Positions 19,697 to 29,294 of a stretch of DNA of 64,000 nucleotides are shown here, piece after piece. The notes below the pieces were generated by a model. It searched no databases, had not been told where the DNA came from, and saw only the letters and a program-made list of their open reading frames with translations. Source of the DNA: Coemansia sp. RSA 487 (taxonomy: Eukaryota > Kickxellomycota > Kickxellomycetes > Kickxellales > Kickxellaceae); the NCBI GenBank assembly GCA_027577595.1, contig JANBRJ010000019.1:62001-126000 (forward strand). Reading direction: 5' to 3'. Within the stretch, counting starts at the first letter, position 1. Each line of letters starts with the position of its first letter. A program made the translations under genes and the position numbers.

Positions 19697-21127
19697 CTAA
19701 AAATCTGTTGGCGCTGCATGCATTGGGCATGAGAAGCCCAGCATCTCGAGCTCCAGCTCCTTGGCTCTAGTGCTGTTTTTGAAGAACCTTTCGAGGTTGA
19801 TGCCAGCATTGTGCATATGCCACATGTGCAAGCGGGTATTGATATCGCGAGCCATCCAGTAGTGGACGCCAGTGCCAACGTTGGAATCGTCGATCCACAC
19901 GCGGTCGTGACAATGCGGCTGCTCGCCACACGTCTTGTTCATCATGGCCGGATTGAATCCGTAGCAGAGCGGGTTCTCCTCGGCGTGCTTGATGAAGCCA
20001 TACGCGTCGTACACCATGATCCGTAGCCTTGTTGCGCCGCCGCCAGCTGCAGTGCTTGGGACAGCATGACCGACGCTTGATGTGACGGCGGAGCGCTTGT
20101 GCAGCTTCACAGGTGGATGCCCAGGGCCGGCGACGATGCTGGGAACCGGATGGGGGTGTAGTGGCGGCCCTGACGCACTAGTGCTGGGCGCAACTGGGTG
20201 CGTGCCGTTGTGCTCGTGCGGCAAAAGATGGTCGTAGTTGTGCGGCAGATCCACAGTGATGTAGTGCGTGATCGGGTATGTTGCGCGGATCCTGTGGTTT
20301 GGCAGGTGAGTTGGCGGCTGCAGCGGACCCAGACGCACGTTGTCGGTGATTGTGGCTCTCCCCAGGGTGCTGAACTTTTCAAAAAGCGTGTGCGGCAAGT
20401 TGCGCGCAAGGGATGCAGTTGCCTGGCGCACGGTAGCGTGCGCGTTGGGCTTATCGTGCTTGACCATGGGCATGTCCTCGGCGGGTGGCGGCGTGAGGAT
20501 CAGAACATTTGTTACTTTGTTGTGCGAGTCGCGCTCGAGCTGGAGAACGTCCTGGAACATGGACTCCTCGATGTCGGAAACCTGGAACTTGCGATCGGGC
20601 TTGAGCGATCCAACGCCACCCAGCGCAAGGCAGTCGTTTGCGCCCGTCCAGATGGTGTACAGAGTCGAGTTGGACTTTGGGTATCCTGTTTGGCGCGTCT
20701 TCAGCATAAAGCCGCGCACCTGCTGGTGGGTGCCGGGGATCGTGTGATCGAGCAGGTTTCCCTGCACAAGTGTGTTATCCGTTGACGCTCCGCCGTGAGC
20801 GAAATTGCGCATGTGGATTTTGCCAACGCCGCCAAGATCGAGGATCAGGTTGTCGATCCAGTTGGGGCCGTTGGTGAACCTGTGGTGCCACGACCACGGC
20901 CCGCTCGGGTACTTGCCTCCGGTTATGTGCGCCCCGTTGCCGCTGTCGGAGAAGTTGTCGCCAAAGGACACAATTGTCGTCCATGGCGATGGGATCTTGT
21001 GCCACTTGTGTGCGCGGGACATGGCGCTGATACGGCAGCTCAGAATAATGACCGTTATGATGGTGATCAGCGGATACAGCGCATACACATGCGCGCTCAA
21101 AGGATGCTTTATTTTCTGCAGCCACAT
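19697..21127 (-). CDS. GDSL/SGNH-family esterase with N-terminal membrane anchor
   Basis: A 476-residue SGNH hydrolase. Residues about 14-35 form one hydrophobic segment, a signal anchor that would place the catalytic domain in the lumen or outside the cell. The catalytic blocks are in order: block I FGDNFSDSGNGAH with the nucleophile Ser, block II NFAHGGAS with the oxyanion Gly, block III WTGANDC with the oxyanion Asn, and a block V-like VWIDDSNVGTGVHYWMA holding Asp and His. Between about 300 and 375 lies an insert rich in His, Pro and Ser. Relatives include fungal thermolabile-haemolysin-type and cell-wall-acting esterases. The substrate is not predictable. The ATG at 21127 directly precedes the anchor. 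Confidence 0.9.
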   Translation of the reverse strand: MWLQKIKHPLSAHVYALYPLITIITVIILSCRISAMSRAHKWHKIPSPWTTIVSFGDNFSDSGNGAHITGGKYPSGPWSWHHRFTNGPNWIDNLILDLGGVGKIHMRNFAHGGASTDNTLVQGNLLDHTIPGTHQQVRGFMLKTRQTGYPKSNSTLYTIWTGANDCLALGGVGSLKPDRKFQVSDIEESMFQDVLQLERDSHNKVTNVLILTPPPAEDMPMVKHDKPNAHATVRQATASLARNLPHTLFEKFSTLGRATITDNVRLGPLQPPTHLPNHRIRATYPITHYITVDLPHNYDHLLPHEHNGTHPVAPSTSASGPPLHPHPVPSIVAGPGHPPVKLHKRSAVTSSVGHAVPSTAAGGGATRLRIMVYDAYGFIKHAEENPLCYGFNPAMMNKTCGEQPHCHDRVWIDDSNVGTGVHYWMARDINTRLHMWHMHNAGINLERFFKNSTRAKELELEMLGFSCPMHAAPTDF

Positions 21128-21858
21128 GTTTGCTTGATTGCCTAAATGCTATGAAATACGAAGCGTAGTATACCGGGGAGAGAGAGAGAAAATATATGAG
21201 AACAATAAAAGAGAAAGTTTAAACAAAGTAATGCCCTAAACGGAACCGCATACATCAAAAGAGAGGGTTAAATCTGCAAGTACTAGCTTTATTTTGCTTG
21301 TAAAAATATAACATTTCAGCGCAGCATGACGAAATGCGATCTATTATTATGCCCCTCTACTACGAACACGGTGCGGGGAGTGAGGAAGAACACTGAACTG
21401 CATTTGCAAATATTCATATGCTAAAATAATGGCAGACTGCTACTGCGCATGCAGCTTCACCAGCTCACATTCTCTAAAGGCAGCGAGAATCCTGAACGTC
21501 TCGCCCCGTGGTCACATGTCCAGGCCAAATGGTCTTGCTCTTTTTGAAAACAATGAGGTCTACCTTTTCTCACTTGCTTTGTTGCAACAACTGTGTTGTC
21601 TTTTCTTTCCTATGATTTTACCCGCTGGGCACTATTTCTATCTTTCTTTCTTTCTTTGATGGCTGTCCAACAATCCTCATAATATTCAGCGCATAATGTC
21701 GTTTTGACCTCTGTTCACGAAGAACCTCTCTCCCCCCTTGCCGCCATTTCACGACAATTAACGCCCACACAGCTCATTACCCCTTGTTTGCCTCTCTTTC
21801 CTCTTTCCTCTTCTTTCCTTCCCAATACTGCTGCTATTACCAACCGCTATCGCCGATT
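21128..21858. promoter_or_regulatory. divergent upstream region, pyrimidine-rich on the plus strand
   Basis: About 730 bases between the GDSL esterase and the coiled-coil gene. It contains a TCTT microsatellite (21641-21658) and a CT-rich run (21720-21840) directly before the downstream ATG. The plus-strand frames here start without ATG and are only leader sequence. Confidence 0.45.
21641..21658. repeat. TCTT microsatellite
   Basis: About four and a half TCTT units in the leader region of the coiled-coil gene. Confidence 0.9.
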
Positions 21859-23214
21859 ATGCCGTACCCAAAAGACGCGGATAGCGACACTGCCCATGCA
21901 CAAGCAAGGACAAGCAGCTGGCCGCACAGACGCAACCCACTGCCTGCCAACTTCCTTCACACCACGCCCCCACGGCGGCGCAGGACCGACAACCTCAGTA
22001 CGCCCGAAATGAAGCCCAGCCTCCTCGCCGAAACAGACTCCTCAGACTCATGGGACGGCGATACGATTACGCTGCACTCATTCGGCACACTGTCGCGGAC
22101 ACCCAGCAACACCGGAAGCGCCGATGAACCTATTTTCTCATCCGCGTATGACAAGCAGCAGAAGCGCACTATAAACGAGCTCGGCCGCCAGCTCGAAAGC
22201 CGCGACGACGACGTTGCTGTCCTCACGCGCCAAATCGAACAGTTGAAGAAGCAGACGGAAGAAGCGCGGCGCCAGATGCAAGCCGAACGGCAGGAGAGTA
22301 AGAAATATGAGCTCCGGATCCGATGGCATGAGGACCAGCTCCGACAGCAGCAGGCGAAGATAGACAGCATGGGCACGTCGCACCGCTTGGCGCTGTCGCT
22401 GGCCCAGCGAAAGCACGATAGTTTGGTGGAGCGGCTTGCTGCGAAGATTGTCCATGCGGAAAACGAAGTCAAGCGGCTAAAGCAGCGCGTCGGCGAGATG
22501 ACCAAGGAACTGGATGGGGCGCGGATTCGTGAAGAGGAGACCAGCCAGCTCAACGCGGAGCTTGTGCGCCAGCTCTCGGATGCCCGCCGCGCCGCCTGCC
22601 AGGCAAGCAGCGCTGCGGCGATGCTGGTGGAAAGGCTGGACGAGCGCGCGGCTTTCATCGGCGCACTCGAGGAGCGCATGCTTCGGCTGCCACCGCTGCC
22701 GCCTGGCGACTGCGTGTCGCTGAGCGACAGTGGATCTGCTCCTGACGCGCCTGGCCATGCGTGCGATCCGCAATCGTCGTCGCCGGTTGCGGCGCTGGGC
22801 TCCGGCTCCCCTGCTATTTCAGGCAAGTGTCTGTTTGCTGAGATCACAAAAGCCACGCTGATGCAGCATGGCGGCAACAATGGCTCAGCATCTTTGGCAG
22901 ATGACGCTCTGCCTGCGCCACCTCTTTTCCCGCCATCGGATGCAGCAGTGCAGAAAAGACCAAAGGCGGAGGAGGAAGCAGCGATCCAGCCTGGTTCGTC
23001 TGCTGCTGCAGCTGGCTCAGAAGGCATTCTGTACTGGCTCGCTGTGTACGTGCATATGCTCTGGTCGTTCTACTACAAAGTGTGCATAAGCCCCATGCTG
23101 TTTCTTGCAGGAATTGTGGTCAGGGCTGCCTTTCTCTTCGTTACGCCTGTACCGCTGGTGCGGGTTCTTGCGATGCTGCTTCCAAGCTTCGGTCGCCCTG
23201 CCGTGCGAAAGTAG
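21859..23214 (+). CDS. coiled-coil protein with C-terminal membrane region
   Basis: A 451-residue protein starting at the ATG at 21859 (MPYPKDADSD); the open frame upstream begins at TTG. A basic, Pro-rich N-terminus carries SSDSWDGDT-type acidic serine motifs. From about residue 95 to 270 there is a continuous coiled coil (heptads such as LTRQIEQLKKQTEEARRQM and AKIVHAENEVKRLKQRV). A low-complexity linker follows, then two closely spaced hydrophobic stretches near residues 395-440 (LYWLAVYVHMLWSFYY and LFLAGIVVRAAFLFVTPV) that could form a membrane hairpin. The layout resembles tail-anchored golgin- or nuclear-envelope-type tethers, which is inference only. I recognise no family. A CAG/CAA-rich stretch follows the stop. 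Confidence 0.75.
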   Translation: MPYPKDADSDTAHAQARTSSWPHRRNPLPANFLHTTPPRRRRTDNLSTPEMKPSLLAETDSSDSWDGDTITLHSFGTLSRTPSNTGSADEPIFSSAYDKQQKRTINELGRQLESRDDDVAVLTRQIEQLKKQTEEARRQMQAERQESKKYELRIRWHEDQLRQQQAKIDSMGTSHRLALSLAQRKHDSLVERLAAKIVHAENEVKRLKQRVGEMTKELDGARIREEETSQLNAELVRQLSDARRAACQASSAAAMLVERLDERAAFIGALEERMLRLPPLPPGDCVSLSDSGSAPDAPGHACDPQSSSPVAALGSGSPAISGKCLFAEITKATLMQHGGNNGSASLADDALPAPPLFPPSDAAVQKRPKAEEEAAIQPGSSAAAAGSEGILYWLAVYVHMLWSFYYKVCISPMLFLAGIVVRAAFLFVTPVPLVRVLAMLLPSFGRPAVRK

Positions 23215-23248
23215 CAGCAGCAGCAGCAACAGCAGCAGCAACAGCAGC
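23213..23248. repeat. CAG/CAA-rich tract in a 3' UTR
   Basis: About twelve imperfect AGC/CAG and CAA units starting at the stop codon of the coiled-coil gene, so the tract is in the 3' untranslated region rather than coding. Confidence 0.85.
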
Positions 23249-23986
23249 CGTGGTTCTGTTTTGATGTTTTATTATTATTCGGCCTCATGTGTCCTATTAG
23301 GTATGCGCACAGAGTGCACATGTGTGTTCAAATTGCATCGGCAAATGTGTAAACAAGGGGAAACCGATGCCTCGTTGTCGCAAAAATTTTAAATATACAA
23401 CGTCTGCCTTATGGCTGCTGTGGCGTTCGTTTGCTGGAGCCCAGATATGCCCCACTTGGCTTGTATGCGCATTTGCCATTTTTATTATTTTTCCAGCAAG
23501 ACAATACACTGACTGACATTGCCTTTGAGAGAGTGAGAGTGGTGTGAAAGCAGTTGCTTTGCCAGCATAAATAGCTTTTTTATATCTCCATAGAGATGAT
23601 GCCAAAGACCCCTCGGTAGCTACAAAATTATGTGGATCTGGCCTGGTTGTTCAGCACAATAAAGCTTTCGGCATCCCTGACGGTTTTGGCCGATAATCAG
23701 TCCCATGCTTTCCGGGGCGCCTTTGTCTTTCTTGGTTATTTTGTATGCCAACGAGCTGTGGACGAAGCTCGCTGCAAAAGATTCAAAATCGCCATTCCAG
23801 ACAGATTTATGTATATATCCAAGCTGTATCTTTCTTTTTCTTTCGTTCATTACTGCATTTAGAAGAGAGAAAAAAAAAGTACGCTATGTGTTGCTATTCC
23901 GCTATTTATTTTCTTACCTACACGACCACCACCTATAACACATTATCCTTGCTTCACTTTCCAGCCCTCAAAAATAGGGATTTGTC
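23215..23986. other. spacer between two plus-strand genes
   Basis: About 770 bases. It begins with the CAG-rich tract and ends with a T/C-rich leader before the UNC-93-like gene. Short frames on both strands are not protein-like. Confidence 0.45.
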
Positions 23987-25393
23987 ATGGCTATTCGGTA
24001 CCACAGCCCGATGGCCCAGATGCTGATCATCAGCGGCGTGTGCTTTCTGTGCCCAGGAATGTTCAACGCGCTGAATGGGCTCGGCGGCGCCGGACAGCTT
24101 GATACGCGCACGGCAAGCGATGCAAACTCTGCGCTCTATGCCACATTCTGCGCCTTCAGCATCGTTGGAGGAGGCATTGTAAATGTCTTTGGTGTCCGGT
24201 ACACCACTGCAATCTCGTGTCTTATATACGCTACATATACAGGAACCTATATATATTACAACAGATCGGGCAACGGTGCCCTGACCATCGCCATGGGCGC
24301 TGCGCTCGGCATTGGTGCCGGCATTCTCTGGGCGGCACAGGGTATGATAATGGTTTCGTATCCGCGGGAAGACGAAAAGGGGAAATACATATCGATATTC
24401 TGGGTCATATTCAATCTCGGTGGTCTGTTCGGCGGTATACTCCCATTCGCCATCAACTACTATCACTCTGGCTCTCTCACAGATTCGGTCTATGTGCTGT
24501 TTGCCATCCTCGAGTCTAGCGGTGCAGCTGCTGCTCTGTTCCTTGCGCCGCCCACAAAGATAGTCCGCGACGACGGATCGCGTGCCATGCTGCCGAGAAC
24601 AGGAAGCGCTCGCGAAGAGTCGCTTGAGGTCATCAGGCTATTCAAAAACAAGTGGATGCTGCTTCTGCTGCCAATGTCGTTTACGTCAAACTTTTTCTAC
24701 AGCTACCAGTTTTCCGAGTACAACGCAGCGATATTCAATTTGCGGACAAGAGGGTTTAACAACCTTCTCTACTGGCTGTCGCAGATAATCGGATCGTACG
24801 TGCTGTCGCTTTTGTTGGACTATGCAAGGTGGCCGCGTCGTAGGCGCGGGGTCTACGCAATGGCCACAATGGCAGTCTCATTCAACATTGTCTGGGGACT
24901 AGCATTGCTAGTCCAGCTACGGTACACAAAAGGTGGCGACAGCACAGACTACCCTGGTGGGCCGATCGACTTCAAAGAGACTTCACGCGCCGCGGGACCT
25001 GTGGTGTTGTACTTTTTCATGGGCATGGTGGACTCGTGGTACCAGAACCTAGCTTACTGGATAATCGGCACTCTTACGAATGATGCATGCGTCGCTGCCA
25101 GGTACGTTGGATTCTACAAGGGGATCCAGTCCATGGGTGCGGCCGTGTCGTGGCAGTTTTCGGCACGCGAGCTTCCCTTCTTGAACCAAATGATTGGGAA
25201 CTGGATTCTGCTGGTAGTCTCACTGCCAACCATGCTATACACCGTGCTCCAGATCAGAGACCATGCAATGGACGACAACTTGGTCTATGCGCCCACTTAC
25301 GGCGATGACCAAACCGGCGTTTTCAGTGCATCGTGTTGTGAGATGGAAACGATGGGCGCGCAAACATCTGTAAAATACCACTCAATGCTCTAG
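23987..25393 (+). CDS. UNC-93-like major facilitator protein
   Basis: A 468-residue multi-pass membrane protein with 11-12 hydrophobic helices, typical of fungal UNC-93-like (DUF895) members of the major facilitator superfamily. The N-terminal helix is followed by FNALNGLGGAGQ, the family hallmark. Other helices hold AALGIGAGILWAAQG, VIFNLGGLFGGILPFAINY and YWLSQIIGSYVLSLLLDY. A stretch GLALLVQLRYTKGG ends one helix before a polar loop near the middle of the second half. The C-terminal tail is polar with cysteines (SASCCEME). In animals UNC-93 acts with channels or in trafficking; the role of fungal copies is unclear. The gene is tail-to-tail with PPT1. Confidence 0.88.
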   Translation: MAIRYHSPMAQMLIISGVCFLCPGMFNALNGLGGAGQLDTRTASDANSALYATFCAFSIVGGGIVNVFGVRYTTAISCLIYATYTGTYIYYNRSGNGALTIAMGAALGIGAGILWAAQGMIMVSYPREDEKGKYISIFWVIFNLGGLFGGILPFAINYYHSGSLTDSVYVLFAILESSGAAAALFLAPPTKIVRDDGSRAMLPRTGSAREESLEVIRLFKNKWMLLLLPMSFTSNFFYSYQFSEYNAAIFNLRTRGFNNLLYWLSQIIGSYVLSLLLDYARWPRRRRGVYAMATMAVSFNIVWGLALLVQLRYTKGGDSTDYPGGPIDFKETSRAAGPVVLYFFMGMVDSWYQNLAYWIIGTLTNDACVAARYVGFYKGIQSMGAAVSWQFSARELPFLNQMIGNWILLVVSLPTMLYTVLQIRDHAMDDNLVYAPTYGDDQTGVFSASCCEMETMGAQTSVKYHSML

Positions 25394-25496
25394 CCGGCTG
25401 GAGCCACCACCAAAGTAGCCACTTCTTGTCACTATCTGTTTAGACGCTTACGTAAGAAAATAAAATATACTAGTACACTGAGAGAGAAAAAAAAGA

Positions 25497-25514
25497 ATGG
25501 ATGGATGGATGGAT
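25497..25514. repeat. ATGG microsatellite
   Basis: About four and a half ATGG units in the short spacer between the convergent UNC-93-like and PPT1 genes. Confidence 0.9.
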
Positions 25515-25534
25515 ATGGCTGCTGAGGCTTCTCT

Positions 25535-26500
25535 TCACTGATATTTGCCTTGCACAAGCATGACCTTTTGGCGAGAATCGGCTTTCTGTTCAGGCGAAAG
25601 GTATTTCGATACAATACTACGCAACGCAGTCTCGCCAATGTTCATATGCTTTCCGTCTAGCGTGACAAAATCCAGCCTTTGGCTCGCGTCTAGCTCTCGG
25701 AGTCCTAGCCGATCTTCGCTGTAGAGCGTCGTGTTGTGCAGCGGAACATCGTTGCCGTCTGCGTCGACGAATCCAAACCATGACGAGGATGCCGGGCTAA
25801 TCAGGTTGTCGTTGCTGAATCTAACCAGAACCATCTTTTCGAGAGCGCTGATTCTGTTTCGGTAGTCCTCGTTGGTCTCTCCGAGGTCGCTGTTGATGTC
25901 TGGCAAGAATATGTTGTATTTCAAGTACTGGTCGATCCGCTCTGGGTCTTTAAAGTACTGTGCCTGTACCACATGGTCCCTGACATACCAAGAGTACACT
26001 CCTCTTGATGCTAGCTGCCGCATCCAGTTGCACATAAAGTCACCGTCGCTGTTGCACTCTGGAATCCTCGAGATGCCTCCATGAGGCGACCCAAAGGTCA
26101 CAAGCGTGTTGGTTTTTAGCGAAGGGCATCTCTGTATAAGCGCACGCAAAAACAGGCCACCTTGAGAGAACCCCATCATGTTGATATCTCCCTGGAGCTC
26201 TTTAATGTCAGAAAGGTCCTCGCAGACCTTGTCTATCTGGGTGTTGAGGTTGCCCAAGAACCCTGCATTGCGATCAGAACTCACGCTTGAGCCAAGCTTG
26301 ATTGAGTGTACATAGACCCCAGGGAGCTCTTCCTGAACCATGGCTATTACTGAGCCCATGGTGCTGTTGTCACAGCATGTGTCACCCATACCATGCCAAA
26401 TTACTATAGGGGTTGGGTCTCGCTGGTGCCATTTGCCATAGGCGACATGCGAGCATGCCAAAAGCCAAATGCTGCTGTTGAGAACCGAAAGAATGCGCAT
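25535..26500 (-). CDS. PPT1: palmitoyl-protein thioesterase PPT1
   Basis: A 321-residue lysosomal/vacuolar alpha/beta hydrolase that removes fatty acyl groups from cysteines of lipidated proteins. A signal peptide covers about residues 1-22 (cleavage near AYG-KW). The mature enzyme begins with the PPT-typical PIVIWHGMGDTCCD. The nucleophile elbow MMGFSQGGLFLRA puts the catalytic Ser near 111. The acid lies in the VRFSNDNLISP segment near 231 and the His in LDGKHMNIGE near 285. FGSPHGGISRIPEC, also family-specific, is intact. Length is close to human PPT1 (306). All key residues are present, so the enzyme looks functional. Confidence 0.96.
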   Translation of the reverse strand: MRILSVLNSSIWLLACSHVAYGKWHQRDPTPIVIWHGMGDTCCDNSTMGSVIAMVQEELPGVYVHSIKLGSSVSSDRNAGFLGNLNTQIDKVCEDLSDIKELQGDINMMGFSQGGLFLRALIQRCPSLKTNTLVTFGSPHGGISRIPECNSDGDFMCNWMRQLASRGVYSWYVRDHVVQAQYFKDPERIDQYLKYNIFLPDINSDLGETNEDYRNRISALEKMVLVRFSNDNLISPASSSWFGFVDADGNDVPLHNTTLYSEDRLGLRELDASQRLDFVTLDGKHMNIGETALRSIVSKYLSPEQKADSRQKVMLVQGKYQ

Positions 26501-26656
26501 TTAATGAAGCTAAGTAGAACGTGTCAATATAATTAGAAATAGGAGAAAATGAAAAAAGAAAAATCAAAAAGGAAAAGAAAGAGATGAGGAAAGCAGAGGG
26601 AAGGCATTTTTGCACATTTTTTGAATTGTGATGAGCAGCTTCGCAGTTTCAGTTCA
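26501..26656. other. upstream region of PPT1
   Basis: A/G-rich on the plus strand, hence pyrimidine-rich on the PPT1 coding strand. It looks like an ordinary leader/promoter. Confidence 0.35.
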
Positions 26657-26880
26657 TATCTAGCTGTTGCTCCAGAATCGATTTAAAGGCACGGTTGTTA
26701 GGGTTTGGCACAATTTCAGATGAGCTGCGTTCGCCCAGCCATGCAGCCTGCAACCATGGCCTGTGTTTCATGTCAGTATTCAGATCCAACATCCTAGCCG
26801 CCTCCAGCGTAACCCGCGATACTTCTGCACCACAGCGTCTGCTAGTGTCTATCAGCTTCCCCCACCTATTGATACGCCTT
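26657..26880 (-). other. protein-like open stretch of unknown origin
   Basis: On the minus strand a stretch of about 75 codons reads as plausible protein (segments such as EVSRVTLEAARMLDLNTDMK and HRPWLQAAWLGERSSSEIV) up to a stop near 26657. It has no start of its own. Its composition is more protein-like than chance, but I cannot assign a family. It may be the last exon of an unrecognised gene or part of the adjoining gag-like relic. Confidence 0.3.
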
Positions 26881-26979
26881 CAAGCCTGGTTCAACAGCTC
26901 TGTTTCATGCAACCACCGTTGGTTTATTTTTGCCCATTAGCTTCTTTATTAAAATTAACAAAGCCAAGCTTGAAAATCT

Positions 26980-27762
26980 TACGATGGCTGCTCAGACTTT
27001 TCCCATTGCATTTTGTGGATCTGCTGTGGCAAGCTTCCAGTCTGACGCCTGCAGTTTAGCCAGCTCCTTGTGCAGCCGGAGCACTTCGCTCTCCAGTGCA
27101 TACGCTGCCTGTCTTTGGTTTTGACGACGCCTAGCACGCCTGCTAGTGCTCTGACCAACAGCCGCAATAAGAGCCAAGGAGTCGGCCGGCGGAACTATCT
27201 CCGGGCTCATCTGGAACCGTTCCGCAAGTGACGTCAACAACTTGTCCGATATGGCCTTGTTTACGTTGCGAGGGACAATTCCTAAACTATTCCGGATGGT
27301 AGGGAAAATCTCCGCAATCGCGTTGTGAATCGCGTACAGTCTCCTCTATTCTGTTATCCTTCAACTCGTTAACTAGTCTCTATATGCGTGGAACAAAAGC
27401 TACTCTCATGATTCCTCGAAAGATTGAGCGATCTTCTATATGACGTGCCAGATTCGCGAGAAAGCCATAGAACGGAAACTCTGCCTTCAGGCATGCTTCA
27501 ATCTCCGCCAGGGTGTAGGCCTCGTTTTATTCCACCAAGATCTTCGCGGGACTCTCCAGGCGTTCACGGACCACATCTACAAACATTTAGTATTCGCAAA
27601 GTTCATCGTAGCTCGCGATGACTCGGTGAACGCGCTTGATCCACATTTCCACCGAGCTCGTTCCCCAAGTGGAGGAGGTCCCCGAAAACACTTTGATGCG
27701 ATTTTTCATGAGTTGTGCGATCAGCGCCTGTTCGCCACCCAAACCTTCGCCGTCGCTCATAT
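26980..27762 (-). mobile_element. decayed gag-like retroelement fossil
   Basis: A minus-strand relic reading first as a short acidic start, then a segment with FSGTSSTW and VEMWIKRVHRVI, the arrangement of a retrotransposon gag capsid-like domain. Its far end holds an Arg-rich coiled-coil stretch. It looks broken in at least two places, and no polymerase, integrase or terminal repeats were seen. The family is most likely an LTR-type (Ty3-like) element, by gag pattern only. The surviving protein-like runs suggest moderate rather than great age. Confidence 0.4.
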
Positions 27763-28666
27763 TTAAGATGAATAAAATTAATAAATAAACGATACAATAA
27801 ACTCGTCCCAGGAAAGTGTGTCTGTCAGAAACAAGCTGTGGAATAAATATGACAAAAGAAAAGTATAGCACGATAAACCTGAGCTGCCAAAAATCAGATT
27901 TATTCTTATGTAAGGAAACAAAAAAAGCCCGCTCAGACTCACAGCCGAACTAGCTGCTCTTAAATGAGCTTTGGGATCTTTCTCGCTTCGTCTAATATTA
28001 AACTGAGCTATTTGGGAAGCCCCCCTTTGCCCCAGTCATGTCTATGCATTCAGCAACCGTTGTAACAGGAAGTAAAGGAACAAAGAAGGGGGAAACGGTA
28101 CAAAGAAAACTTTTTCATTTAATTAGTAGCGGCTTTTATACATTTGCCTATCTTTAGTAAAAATAAAACATGCAACTTTGGTTGCTATAGTTACATGTGA
28201 GGTCAACATAATGTACCAACATCTTGCTCGCCAGATTTTCTTTTGATGCGTTAACCTAAATAGTTTTGTTCCGGTGCTACGGGTCAGAAATAATTTCAGA
28301 TTGAAAAATGTAAGCGTGCACACAACCCCAATAGTAACTCTGCAGTCTCACTAGCTGTTCGCAGGTGATTGAGCACAGTAAAGTATTCTGCAACAAGTCT
28401 TGCAACCTTTGTATGCTTTTCAATGAAAAAGAAATGATCAGCACGCTATATCTAGCTAAAGAGATAGCAACTTTAACTTTGCGAGTTTCGTACTACTGAC
28501 GCTTGCTTATACAGCGAATATAAAATGGTGTTTTCCCTAAAATATTTACATTCTCTCTACTCATAAGCTTGCTGTGTTTTCTACACATTCATAATACTAC
28601 AAACGTACAGCTTGGGAGGCACGTAACGTATATCCAGTAAACCATTTCCAAAGCAATATTTTAAAA
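27763..28666. other. AT-rich spacer, no gene recognised
   Basis: About 900 AT-rich bases between the gag-like relic and the orphan gene. Short frames on the minus strand are not protein-like. Confidence 0.45.
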
Positions 28667-29197
28667 ATGGCTTCACTATCAGAAATGCTCAACCCAGGAC
28701 CACAGGTACGCACCAGTAAATCAAAGGACAAGTTTAGTGCCACGTTTTACTATTGGAATTCTAAAAAATCGTTCACAATCAACAATCTTCAGGGGACGAC
28801 TTCTGAAATGCACAATGCAATATTGCGAGAATTAGCAGCAAAAGTGTATAACCCGAAGGCACTTGGAAAACAGACGATAGTAAAAAGTGTCTACAGCATC
28901 CTAAACAAGTCAGAGCCTTTAGATAAACTGTCCTTTAATAGATACGTGAAAGGCAAAAAATGCGCTGAGTTTCGAGTGAAGATTATAATGGTGAAGTTTG
29001 TTGATGGAAGTACCACAAAAAGAATCGCAATGTTTCCCGACGAAAAGTTTAAAAATCCTATATGGCGAGGAAAGTATGAAGGAGGCGGCGTAAAGGAATT
29101 ATTATTCAATGGTGTTGATATCAAACTGAAGCGCGATGAAACTGTTTCGAAGCTAAACTTAAAACACGATTCCATCATCACAGTCAAGAGAGCTTGA
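28667..29197 (+). CDS. orphan lysine-rich protein, possible ubiquitin-like C-terminus
   Basis: A single-exon 176-residue basic protein that I cannot assign to a family. It has no signal peptide or membrane helix. The middle alternates beta-like strands (FSATFYYWNSKKSFTINN, KCAEFRVKIIMVKFVDG). The last 35 residues (ELLFNGVDIKLKRDETVSKL and then LNLKHDSIITVKRA) resemble the end of a ubiquitin- or SUMO-like fold, where a short loop and a Leu-x-Leu-x-x-x-Asp turn precede a final Ile/Val strand. This is pattern-based and weak. Codon use is far more AT-rich than in neighbouring housekeeping genes, and it sits next to a relic element, so a recent, transferred or lineage-specific origin is possible. 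Confidence 0.6.
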   Translation: MASLSEMLNPGPQVRTSKSKDKFSATFYYWNSKKSFTINNLQGTTSEMHNAILRELAAKVYNPKALGKQTIVKSVYSILNKSEPLDKLSFNRYVKGKKCAEFRVKIIMVKFVDGSTTKRIAMFPDEKFKNPIWRGKYEGGGVKELLFNGVDIKLKRDETVSKLNLKHDSIITVKRA

Positions 29198-29214
29198 TAG
29201 CTTTTTTACTTTCA

Positions 29215-29235
29215 TTTTTTTTTAAAAAAAAAAAA
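29215..29235. terminator. T9-A12 palindrome between convergent genes
   Basis: Nine T followed directly by twelve A lie between the stops of the orphan gene (plus) and the P5-type ATPase (minus). On both strands this gives an A/T-rich 3' end signal, likely used in 3' processing of both transcripts; that use is inferred. Confidence 0.4.
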
Positions 29236-29294
29236 CAGAATTTAACCAACAGGTCAGTTTAATAAATATTAATAAAAATGTATTAAAGGAGAAA

